The notes under the pieces were generated by a model. That model made no database searches and had not been told where the DNA came from. It saw nothing but the letters and a program-made list of their open reading frames with translations. Shown piece after piece: positions 47,001-58,883 of a stretch of 64,000 bases of DNA; the stretch's first letter is position 1; the number at the start of each line of letters is the position of its first letter. The translations under genes and the position numbers were made by a program. Source of the DNA: Colletotrichum lupini (taxonomy: Eukaryota; Ascomycota; Sordariomycetes; Glomerellales; Glomerellaceae); contig NC_064675.1 in assembly GCF_023278565.1 (NCBI RefSeq), positions 7,006,001 through 7,070,000 on the forward strand, read 5' to 3'.

Positions 47001-50000
47001 GCTACCGTAGTTGGCTGAGCAGGTCTCGTACATTGTGCAAGCTCTACGTCAGACCGAACGAGTTCCGTAGAGAGGGAATTGAAGCGAGGCAGGTCTGAAG
47101 ATCGAGCGATGGTAGGAGGGATGCCGCACTCTGCTTTGAGCCGTCAACTACGGGCCGTCCAGGTATCCGGTCGGTCGATTGACAGACGGCCACCGAACTG
47201 CTGATCCCCGTGTACGGATACTGACATGGCAGCCGGCCTAGGTTGTAAGTGTGCCCCGCCATCCGGCTCCCGATAGGTGTGGCTTGCACAATGGCTTGCG
47301 TGCTTTGCTCGAGGATTGCTGCTTCAGTGACGGGCGGGCCACGATGAGATCCTTGTTGAGATGCCATGAGCAGGGGCAAATTTAGCATCTTTTGATGGGC
47401 GACTAGGTGAGGGTGGCAGGGGCCACCTTGACTGCGCAGCGAATCAGGGGTAAGCGATGTGCGTTTTGGGCATCTCGGATTGCGACTTCAAAGATAACGA
47501 GACGCGGTGAGACGTGCCCGGGAGGTGTCGTTAATCCAGAGGCGCAAGGCGTGCCTGGGTGATGGCACGCAAGCAAGCAAGCAACCGCGAATTTTACCAC
47601 GGTGTGCAGCATAGAGGCGCTAACAAGACGCTTGGCTGCGAGATGCAGCCCCTTGAGTCGCCGGCCACTCTTAGCTTTGTGCTGTGTGCGAGTTGTTGGT
47701 GTTGGGTGATATCGTTCGGGTCCCCTATCTCCAGATTTCTTGCCAAGATGATCCGGCATCTATTGACCGTCGAGGGGCCAAATTGGGTGAAGGTGAGCGT
47801 TGGGCGATGACATCTGTCAGAGTGAATGCGTGCGATTGCTAATCAACGTCCCATGCCATACAGTGGACACTTCGCTTGAGAAGATGATAAGAGAGAAAGT
47901 GAGGGGCAATGGGCCAAGGGCACCTCGCGCATGTTTCCCCAGAATGCAAGCTGTGAGTAATAGTTTGACACATGCGCTGATATCCATAAGAGACGAGATT
48001 AAGAGCGAGGTGGATTGTCAGTTTGCGTGATCCGACGAAGGCTGAAGCGCAGCCGGATGGAGCTCTTGGTGAAGCCATTCCCCACCAGAGAGATCCTGCC
48101 ATGCGTGCCATGGCGCTTTCGAATGTCGATGGGCGTTCTGCACGAATTTGGAAGGGGCCAGTGAGCATTTGCATCGTTCGATACCCATGTCGTACACCCT
48201 GGGTCTGGGCGAAGAAGTCCCCGAAAGGCCGAAAGCTGATTGACGATGCCCTTCTGTCTTCAAACCGATTGTGACAGAGGTAGCTCTGTGAGAAGCTCAA
48301 GTAAGTGAAGGGGCTTGACTGGACCTACGGCGGTGGCGTACGTGGGCTTCTACGCCTCAAGCGAGGCCATGCAGCTCAATGACTGGTCCTCAGCCCCTGC
48401 GGCTCCTACTCGTCACAATGGCCGGAGCCATGCCTTGCTGCATGCCGCTGGGTGCATGCTGTGAGTGCTCGCAGTCGCAGCCCCTACTCCGTACTCCGTA
48501 CCGAATGTGAGCATAGAAGTGGATGCTGGATGTAGGTACTTTAGGTATGTGAGTGGGAATGGGGAGCATGGGCCAGTGGAGATCCGTACTCCGTCCGTTC
48601 AACTGGATGATCTGAGAAAAGGCTGCATTTGCGCACAAGCCATCGGCTGAGGGAGACGAGAGGCTGCCTGGCAATCCAAAGTCCAAAGGCGACGACAAGA
48701 CCGAGTATTGATTTCTTGTTGTATTCGTAGTGGGGTTCATTGCTTGCTGGACAGAACAAAAGTCATGACAAAAGCCACCGAGTGTTGCACAGCGCGGAGA
48801 CTGGAGATTTTGATAGGTCCCCGCCCGAAGCGGTACAACGGCTAAATTGGATGCACCTCTGGCATCCGAAAATGCGGCAAGATCGTGTGAAGGTTGTCGT
48901 TTTTACGGTACTGCTGACCGAGACTTCGGCGCCTGGGCCAGAGATTGATCCGGTGAAGACGGAGGTGGTGAGGGAGGATGCCCGTCCAGTGGCCCCGGTG
49001 CCGGTGTTCGGATCCAGAGGATGGCACATCAACCAGATGAGCAATGCTCGGGATTCGTAGTGGCGGGCGGGCTGGGCCGCAGACACCCAAGGGTCGGTTC
49101 AAGCTTCAAAGCCGCCGCGAAGTAAGACGACTCTTGGGATGACGACGGCAATATATTAGAGTGTGGCAGAACGAGCTTGCAGTGGTATGGCGGAACTCTC
49201 CAGCTGCAACTCTAAAAGGCCCAACGTTTGATGCATCATACCTACTACTGGATGGACGACTGGCGTTGAGTAGAAGAGTCAGGGTTTCTAGGGGTCGAAT
49301 ACCAACTTTGGTTGGGTGCGGAACCCGGTCTTGTTGGTCAGGTCGGAATGATGTAGTGAGGGTGAAGGCGTCTGAGAGTTCAATGGAGGAAAATTCTAAT
49401 GGGTGAAGTTGCTTTGATACTACACATGATGGAATGTGGTGATAGGATGGCTGTGAGATGGGTGCGTGTAGTGTTAATTCGATTCTGCGATGATTTCAAC
49501 TGATGTCGAAGACAGCTAGTCCTAGTGCGCCAACGCCTTGTTGCGTTTTTCTGCATGCTTGGTGCTTTGCTGGGCATTGTTTGAAGGCATTCCCTGTCCT
49601 GAACAGTCCCACCTAGACTGTATCGACGGTAGTATGTAGACTTTGGTGCAGCAGCAAGCAGCTGGTGCTATGGTATTGGCTGGCATGTAGAGGTGACACG
49701 GTACCGACGGTAATGGATATGGATAAGCATAGGAGCAGTGAGCGGCATCTCCGCGCACCAGAGAGAGTGCAAAGGAGAGTCCGTGCCGGTGAGGTCCGTG
49801 AATGAGCGATGGCTTGTGGTTGTGGATAAAATGTGGATGTGGGTGGAGTGCGGTCGGGGCGGGCGATGTGATGTTGCAGCGGGAATTGACTTCATTCTCA
49901 CTTTTTTTTTTTGGTGGGGGAAGAAACCTCAAGGCTCAAGTGTTTCCTGCCTTTCTTTGGTGAGTTTCTTTTTTTGGTGGGGGGTGGCCAGACTGAGTCC

Positions 50001-50492
50001 ATCGGGTGGGGGGGGGGACCCCCTGCTCTTTTCTTCCGTAACTGCCCCTCCTTCCCTCCTTCCTCTTCTCTTTTTTGCGATGACAGCCTTGGGTCCTCTT
50101 GGGTCCTTCCCACGATACCGCCTGCTGGTTGGTCAGTCGTGTTTCCTTCCCTCCTTTTCGGTAAAAAAGAAATGGTACCGGTAAACCACTCCATTTCCTT
50201 TAGTCCTTCCTGCTGAATCATCCCCCATCCCGTCGCGTCGTCGTCTCCGCGTCTAAGTATGTACATAGATACGTACTCCATACTCCATCCCACTTGCTCC
50301 TCCCCCGTCGTCTCCGTCCTTTCCCAAAACACGGGTGCGGTGGATGCGGGAGGTGCGGTGCTGCGGCGACTCGCGAGGGCAAGAGTTCCAGGCCAAAATC
50401 CCATCCCAACGGCCTGCGGCCTGCCCCGGTTTCCGGTCCCCACTTCTGAAGCGATGAATACGGATTCAGATGGATTACGGAGAAAGTGAATT

Positions 50493-50508
50493 AAAAAAAA
50501 AAAAAAAA
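50493..50508. repeat. poly(A) run, 16 bases
   Basis: Uninterrupted A16 in non-coding DNA. Confidence 0.9.
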
Positions 50509-52076
50509 GGAAGCAAAAAGCCCGCAATGCAGATACTTCGTCGACGTTGGAAACCAACATACGCCGCAGTTATCAAGGCGTCAGACACATCATCTAACAA
50601 AATAACCCTGGTGATCCAGCGTCTGCCCATCCAGTGAGAATTGTTGCCGACAGCTCGGGCCACTCTGAGAATACGCTCCGTGCGTGTTGTGTTGTTGCTG
50701 TCGCTTTCGCGCTTCGTCTGTTCTTTCTGGGGCAATACCTGAGCCGCCAAATGCCCATAGCGGTGCCTGCTCTTACCCCAATCGAAACGTACTTTGCAAG
50801 GAGCACGAATTATTGCCATTGGCGAGACATTTTGTGAGAAGCATTTGCCTCTCAGTGCTCCGCTCATCGCCGATGCTCAAGGGCAGCCCAACAGCATCAG
50901 CGAAGAAAGAGTCGTGTCCAAGAGAGCGGTGACAGTAACACAAGCAAAATGCATTGCTATCGCCATCGCCAATGCAACCATCAGCAATGGCAGCGCATTA
51001 TAGTGCCACAATGCATCTGCGCCATTTCTGTGACGACTCGGGCGACTCATTCACACGTAGCAGCATGCTGGTCTAGGAATCTCAACCCTCGCCCAGCCGT
51101 TTCTTGGCCGGAATGAGACATTTTGACGACAAAAAGTTCTTCACGCCGTTGCCGCCAGTATGGAGCGTGGGAGCCAAAGTCTCTAATCAGAACGAGATGT
51201 GTCAATTGGCTCTCGATGCAGGCAGTCGCTCCGCATACGGGACTATAGGTAGTCAACATCTCGTAGTTGCACTACTACCGTCAGCGTCGGCATCAACAAT
51301 GTCTATGCCATCCATACCAGGCGCCGGTAGGGTAGCTCGTGCCAACGGCCACCATCGATAAAAGCTGATGCCGGCATCGGTGTCGTTGCTATCGCCAGCC
51401 CTAGTCCAGCTGCAACCTGTGGCTGACAGAGCGACTGACTATTCGTACCGCTTCTGACACACAATTCCCTGGATTCATCAGTCATCAGCGACAGAGCGGG
51501 TCGGCGTCGTCTTAGCGCTTCCAAAGACACGGCGCAAACAACGCACAAACGTGCCGTCAAAACTTAGCCCGCACCCAGAGAAAAAGATAGTGCAACAGGT
51601 ATTGTCCGACACTGACTCTGACTCTTCTGCCTGTCTTGTCCCTGGCCTGCTTCTGCTTCCCAGTGCATTCCAGTAATGGTAGATCGGCCCCCAAAGCAAT
51701 AGCATAGCCAAAGGAAACGAAGCTTTTCGCAGGAGTGTTTGATGTTTGTCATGGGTTCGGCCTTGTTGAGAATAGTTCCAGAGCAAACTTGCGGGGACAA
51801 CCACTTTGGATGGAATGTGGGAAAAGGCTGGAATGTGGACCGAACTGGTATCGTTTTTCTCCTTTACCAGTCTTCTTTTGCTTGTCCCTTCCTTGTCCTT
51901 CACATCCATGTTCCCATCCCCCATCTTCGTCCAGTGTCTCGAGTGTTGGTTCCACCATTGGTTCTGCCTCGTGTCGCCGTTGCTTTCAGGCGAGGACCCG
52001 GGGGCATGGCCTTATTTCGCTCCGTTATTGTCTGCGGACGGGCGCCGGCCGATCAGATCATCAGAACGGGGCCGCA

Positions 52077-52091
52077 GGGGGGGGGGGGGGG
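52077..52091. repeat. poly(G) run, 15 bases
   Basis: Uninterrupted G15 in GC-rich surroundings (a GGGG lies just before); could form quadruplex structure and is prone to sequencing length error. Confidence 0.85.
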
Positions 52092-54837
52092 CAGATTCTG
52101 GAGCCAATTCTTTTTGTCTTTGCTGCGTATCAACGGCGGGTCAAGTTTTCCCAGAATCCCCAGGTGGGTTGCCCCAATCATTGATAAAGTTCGAGCTGAG
52201 CAGGGCTTAGTATCGATATCGAACGCTTGCTCGAGTCGTGGCCACGTCCATCCTTCCACGACGGCAACACTCAGTGTCTTTTGAGAACCAGGCTGGCGGT
52301 GTAATTGGAGAGACAAAGCATAGGGTGCAAAGAAGGCATGCTGACAGTGAGACGCGACCGAGACGCGCCTCGCCCGACACGAGTCTGATTGACACCCTCC
52401 GTACAAAAGACATCCAGTCAGGCAGCCAGCCTAGTGGCTTCGAGATTCATGATAACGTACGCCATAAGGATGGAAGATATCGGTAAAACGTCTCTGATAA
52501 GACGAGGTGGTCGAGATAAGGCCAAACGTTTGAAGGTGATGTAATGTGCGGCTTTGGCTATCCGCCGATATGGATCGTGGGCCGAATCGGATAGAAAGGG
52601 AGTGCTAGCGACCCGAGAAATCGTGCACCCGTCGTGGGCCACACGTCGTGGTGTGGCTGGATCGTGAGTGGGAGAGGGAGTGGGAGTGAAGTGTTGTTTC
52701 GACGAGGAGTACCTCTAAGGACAGCTCCTCTCCCCCACTTAAAAACTCACGATGCTTTGCGTCTTCGCCTTGGAGCTGCGAGGCAGGCACGCACCCAAAA
52801 GAGGCAAGGGAAGCAAGCTAACTGCCCAGTCAAGCGAGAAAGAGCGGGCGAACGACGCGACGACGATGGTAGGTGCACCTGCCGCCAACGACAATTTCAA
52901 TCAACAATGACATCATTCTTTCCTTCGACCCAAACTTTTACGAACTTTTTTCACCGGATCTTTTGCGCCTGAGAGTTGGGTTCCCCATCCGTGTGTGTTC
53001 CAAACGAGCATCGTGAACTGACCGATAATGGAAGCTTCCTTGTACTGGGGGGATAATACCTAGATCAGGTACTGGGGGGAATGGTTGGGGCTTGTTTCGT
53101 CTATTACGAGACTGCCCTGTCCCTTCTATGGCTTGTTCTGGGTGTCGCAAGCAGTGCGCGCGGGCAAGGACTTCAGTTCCGGTCCCGGGCAGACAGGAAG
53201 GAAGGGACAGGGCAAGGGCAGGTACATACTTGTAGAGGTAGGGCAGGGCCATTGCTTCCAAAACGTGAACCCATGCCTTCCTTGCCTGCCTCAGTGCCTG
53301 CCGTGCCTGCCATTGCTCGCCTGCGGCCTGCCTGCGCCGGTCTGTGCCTGCGTCTTCGCTTCTTTCTTTGCGGCATGGGCCTGGGCTGCTTGGCCTGGGC
53401 TGAGCCGACTGGGGTCGGTCGCTGGTGCCCTCTGCCCGTGTTGAAAGCGACGTGGGGCCGTGTCAAGTGTACAGTGCCGAAGGCAAGCGAGAGCTGGGAG
53501 AGGAGGGAAGGCACGCACCTCAGACTTTGCAGAGAGAGACAAGAGGGCGCCATAATCTCCGTCCCCGGCACGATGACGATGGAAACGGCATTCTCTCATA
53601 CCAGCCGCCCTGCCAACAGTGTCTTCAGTACGGGATGAGGTATGCCGCGGCATGGCGGTCACTGATGCAAACGAGATTCGAGACATGGCGAAGCTAATTG
53701 AGAACGATCAAGACCAAACGGCGGCTCGATGGTCTGGGGTAGAATCAGCTAGAGCAAGCAGAGAGGTGGGAGCATCACCAAGCACGAAATACAGTGCTAC
53801 GGATACAGACTGTTGAGGAAAAGGCTAATACAACTTCAAGGAGGCAGGTATGGGGTAGTGCCGGGCCAACAACTCTCGAGACCAATGTCCGGCTGGAGCC
53901 GCAAACACTTTGATCGTCAACTGCCTCAGTCTTCCAACCACCTGCGAACTTGAGCCGACTGGATGCGTCGCCATGCTCTGCTAGGCGGCGGGATGCCAAG
54001 TTTAGACACTCTCTCCGTCCCAACTCTTTTCGATTTGTCGGTCGATATTGGAACGAGACAAGAACGGACCTGTTACTCTCGACTCCCGCACATTGCGCCA
54101 AGATGTATACTCTCGACAATGTATCAGTGTCGACTGCGGATACGGATAGGATAGGCCAATAGCTTCTAAGGGCATGATTCCGGCATGAGCAGTTCGATAC
54201 CAATCTGACAACTCTCAACGTTGCATTGCTCTCCAACTTCTTCTTTGGCACCTAATGACTGAGACGGGAATCGAAACCTCAGGCCATTCTGCAGCAGTGG
54301 TGTCGTACAGACAAGCTCCGACCCCAAATTTACTCTACCTGATAGAGTACGGTTACCACTGTCGAAGCTATCGAGTCTTGAGTCTCTTGAGAAAGAGCTG
54401 CTGCTGCGGGTTGTTATGCTCTTTGATGAGAGAATGATGGGACCATGATTTTACGCAGTATGGCAGTATGTACGTAGTACGTATATCAGCACCAACGCTA
54501 AATGGACTAGAAACCCTGTCCCTGCTCCTGCCCCCGGTCCATTTCTTTCACCTTTGACCCAGTCGGTACGTTTTTCTCTTCATCCCTGCTAGCGCATCTT
54601 GAAGTTTTCCACTCCTTTTTTTTTTTGCGAGAGAGAAGGAAGCACCCACCCGGGATCCGTACTGTCCTATCAAAGATGGTCTGCTCTGTATTGCTCATTA
54701 GTCATCCCGGTGGGTTCTTTTCTGTACTGTGTGTGGTCAGGTTGCTGTGGCTCAACTGCTCTGCCACTTGCTTCCCGTCACTGCTCAGTCTACCTTACCT
54801 TACTGTGTAGGTAGAGGCCTTGACCGAGAAGACGTGT

Positions 54838-54869
54838 ACCACCACCACCACCACCACCACCACCACCAC
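54838..54869. repeat. (ACC)n microsatellite
   Basis: 32 bases, about 10.7 perfect units. Confidence 0.95.
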
Positions 54870-55656
54870 TGCAAACCAAGAACCAAGAAACCAAGGCGGC
54901 AGCATAATCAGACCGGACTGCTTACTCCTCCCGTCCCGCCCCTGCTACAGCTTACCTTACGAGCCGACGGAACTTTGGCTTCCTCACCTTTCCCCGCCTG
55001 TCCCTGCTCTCCTCCAGCGACTTCATGTTTCAACCTTTGTCCGCTCCCGGCACCTCGCACTGCGCGTCGTCGCGGCATGGATTGGCTCAGCATTCGCATA
55101 TCAGTACGGAGTACGGAGTACGGATAGGCGTGCCAGGGATGGCTAGGCGTGGAGATTATGGACATGACAGGCAGGGTGGGGTGAGAGGGTGGATGGCCAG
55201 GGCCCGGTCGGTCATCGCTGATCTGATCTGACTCTACCGGAAACCTCAACGTCCTTCCTCCCGCACCCAGAAACCCTCGATACCGGAGGGGGGACGGCCT
55301 CAACGGTACCGGCCGGTAGCAGCCATCGATCATTGCGGGAAGGAGAAAAAGGAGGGGGAAAAGATGGAACAGACATTCAGAGAGCGATGATTGTCTTGTC
55401 TCTCATCCCACCTCCCATTTGACATCTACCGTGAGCAAAAGCTGCCGTGCTCATCTAGAAGAGATTCTGCCCGGTGGCCAAACACCCATGCATCCATCTC
55501 ACACATGTTTCTTCATCCGTCCAAGGAAATACATACCTACTGGTAGGGTAGGAAAGGAAAGGCATCAGCCAGATGCAATGCGAACTGGGCGACTTGCAAG
55601 ACCAGGCCTGGAGTCCACCACCCGCATCTTCAAGCCTCCCAAGCCAGCCCGCCGCC

Positions 55657-55680
55657 GTCTCCGCCTCCGCCTCCGCCTCG
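55657..55680. repeat. (CCGCCT)n short tandem repeat
   Basis: About four near-perfect six-base units. Confidence 0.7.
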
Positions 55681-57350
55681 GGCTTCTCCAAGTCTTGGGC
55701 CAGTTGCCAATCTACTGTACTGGGCTAAAGTGTGGCAGAAGGGGCTCCCGGGGAGGCGAAGGAGAGACTGAGAAGCAATACCTACGGGTAGGTAACAGAA
55801 AGGGAGGGAGGGCGTGACTGCAGCAAGGCTTGCCAGCGCCTACAGAGAATTCAGAATAGGTATGGATACAGAACAGATGCTCGCTCTGGCTTTCGTTGGC
55901 GCTCTTCTGCCATTCTTGCACCACCAACATGACGCCAACGCCATGCCGTTTTCTCTCCTCTCAGGTTCTCACTTCTCCATGGCCAAGATGAAAATCCCCA
56001 CGTCCAGATGATACAAGACGGTCAGTGTCAGGTAGCTTGCAGCGGAGCATTCTTGTCGTGTTGTGCGTGTCGGCCCCCTCCACCTGTCTCCATGGTGGAC
56101 GACCAACAACGGGAGAAGCAGCAAATGGTGTTGGCGGTGGTGATGGACGGACATGCAGGATTTAGTTGCCATGGATCGTCAGCAAGCTCCCCCAGGCAGG
56201 ATACCTTGCGGCCTCGGGCATGTTCTGCAGACGGTACTTTGGAGACGTTGGAGTACCCGAGTGCATCTTCTGCATCTTGTACATAGCTATGGATGAATTG
56301 ATGGACGAATGAATACAATGAGGCAATCCAAGCCGGGTCGAGTGCCATGCCACAGCAGACAGGCAAAATGATATCCGTACCGTACCCAACTGATAGGTAC
56401 CTATGTTCAGTACTCTCTCTGTAAAAGGGCAGTCCTCAACGCAAGCAGCAATTGTCGAGCCCAAAGCCCATGGCCCAAAGCCCAGCCGGCTTGCCGTCTC
56501 CGTGCCACCATCCCACGCAGCGTCGCCTCGTCTTGTTTAGTTTTTTGCTGGATGGTCGCTCTTTCCTAATTTTTTTTTCCTGCTCTTCCTTTCTCGGTCT
56601 GGTCTGGCGGGCCCCACACCCCGTCGCCGCCGCGCTTCTTAGCGTCGAATCTTGCTCCAGCCACACCCCAACCTTTTTCTCTCCTTCCCTCCTTCCCTCC
56701 TTCCCCCGGTGCCATGAACGAAGTAAGTACGTACTCCTTGATGTACCCGCTTTTTGTTGCTCGCAGCAGCTGTGAGGTGCAGCAGCAGCAGCAGCTGTGC
56801 GCCATGTTCCTCGCCTTCGTCTTCTCTTGAGTATTCGTCTCTCTCCCACACTCAACATCCTTCTCCACCATTACCACACTCTGGTGCTCCCCCGGCCTCC
56901 CCTGCTCGACTGCTTGACCGAACACGTCCACGCCCATACCAAGGATCACCCCCCCGATGGCCACCCTGGTCTTTTTGGTCTTTTTCGCCGTCTCTCGCAC
57001 TTGCAGGGATGCTCCTGACCATCAGGTACGTGCTACTGCGACTCCCGCCGCCTGGGAACAGAGGGCGTGTACATACACTACGCACTACCACCAGAGGCAC
57101 GGAGTACGGATATCTACGCAGTATGTGCAGTGAGGTGGGAAAGTGGCTGCTTTTGCTGGCTGGCGTCTGCCACACATTGCACGCATTTCCCACCTTCTCC
57201 TCAATTGCACTCGCTCTCTCTCTGTCGCCGCTCTGTTCTGCAGCCCATCGCTGACCCTGGTCCTAGTCTTAGTCCTTCGCTCGTCTCTTTTTGCTGGGGG
57301 CGTGGCACGGCACCGTGGGTGTGTGTGCTGGGACAAAAACCAAACCAGCC

Positions 57351-57370
57351 AGACCAGACCAGACCAGACC
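57351..57370. repeat. (AGACC)4 tandem repeat
   Basis: Four perfect five-base units. Confidence 0.85.
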
Positions 57371-57899
57371 AACCCGAACTGAGAGGTGCCTGGTACCGGT
57401 AGCTTTTCTTCCCTCGTTCCCTGTCTCTTCTTGCTGGGAGCGGCGGTGGTGTTGCACACAACCACCACTGGCACTCACCACACACCACACACACCTGGCT
57501 ACCGCGCCTCCCCCCCAGTCTCCCACGCTCTGCTGAGGTACTTTGTACTGGGCGCGGACTGCGGTGCTCGGAACTCGCTCGCCATTCAAAACCACTCCGT
57601 TCCCTCCGGAGCCGCCCACCAGCTTGTTCTCTCTCCAAATCTTTGTGTGCTCCAAACACCAAAGTCCAACATCCTCAACATCCACGGCACAAAAAAGTCG
57701 TCTCAAGAGATAGTCAACTTTCCGTTGCTCTTCTTGCATCTTTCCTGGCACACGACACTTGCATCCCGAAGCAAGAGCAGGAACAGAATTCCAACACAGA
57801 CAGACCCAACCCCATCCTGTCCAAGAACGAGACATCCCAACCGAAAAAAAAGAGAGTCAACGGCATAACTCTGTCACGACCCAAGGCACGGAAGGAAAG

Positions 57900-58883
57900 G
57901 ATTGACCCCCATAGTTTTGCACCTATTCGGCTGGTCTCCTTAACCCTCTACCTCTTTTCGATCAGTCAAGCTCGACCCAGAACCTGACCGACCATACGAT
58001 CCCCACGAACGTCGCAAGCCACCGTGCAGGGACGTCTCATCGCCTCGCCTGAGCCTCCCATCGGCCCCTTCTTCCTTTCGAGACACTCGAGTCCCCGTCC
58101 TTCCCCAGCTCGTCATTGCATTCCACTTGCTTCGACGACATCTCCACGGGACCCTCCTCCCCAGCTACCGACATTCCTCCTCACCAAACATACGACGGAA
58201 GTTTCTTGCCCTGTTGCTGGAACATTGCCAGAGCAGAAAACCCGACAGTCGCCCGCCTTCCTTGACTCGACCTTTCTCTCCCTCCATGTAAGTGGTCAAC
58301 TGCGACTCCTACACAAAAACGTAATACAGCTGTAAAAAAAAAAAAAAAAAAAATACATCACCACCTTCGTCATCATTGCTTATCGCTTTCCCTTTTTTTT
58401 TTTTTCTCATTGCCATATCACTTTCTCAGCCTTGCCTCTTTCCTTCATCCTGTTCTTGATCCCTAATCGTGGGAATTGCGTTTCCCACAGCCACCAACGC
58501 TACAGCCATTAGCTTCTTTTTCTTTCCTAGATTTTTCCCACTCTCTCTACCTCGTTTTCTTCCCTTATTCTTACCAGTTCAGTCATCGGAATAGATGCAC
58601 CACAACCAATTTCCTTACCCGACTAAATAATCCTAAAGTCTCCCATGGCCGCGACAGAGCTGACGGGAACCTTCCAATAACACAGAAATCCTAATTTCCT
58701 ACCGGCGTCTCTTCGCTCATCCTCGGCCGCTCCTCCTCTCACCTTAATTCTTCGCTGAATTGATACCTATTTGCTTTCCGCCACTATCCTCGAGCCGCCA
58801 CACTTACGCCGTGCCGGGCGCACGAAACCAACTTTCTCACCATACACCCTCATCCACCACATTCTCCGTACACAACCGCGGGA
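57900..58883 (+). promoter_or_regulatory. pyrimidine-rich leader of the PP1 regulator gene
   Basis: About 1 kb of CT-rich sequence with A20 (58334-58353) and T13 (58393-58405) runs leads into the ATG at 58884. CT-rich tracts mark transcription starts in filamentous fungi, so a long 5' UTR with upstream ATGs (for example 58476) is likely. The true start site is not visible. Confidence 0.45.
58334..58353. repeat. poly(A) run, 20 bases
   Basis: Uninterrupted A20 about 530 bp before the PP1 regulator start; poly(dA:dT) tracts exclude nucleosomes. Confidence 0.9.

Larger units (their letters stand above)
41001..57899. other. gene-free stretch, second part
   Basis: As the preceding stretch. Frequent TACGGAGTAC-type words occur (near 43000, 48490, 50270, 55105 and 57100), common in intergenic DNA of this fungal group. 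Simple repeats and homopolymers become frequent to the right of 49.9 kb. Open frames such as 50560-49898 (minus) and 53081-53638 (plus) follow the low-complexity tracts and are not credible genes. Confidence 0.45.

Noticed and set aside
49898..50560. 220-codon open frame on the minus strand
   Set aside because: Driven by poly(A)/poly(T) and G-rich tracts that encode runs of Lys, Phe and Gly; not protein-like.
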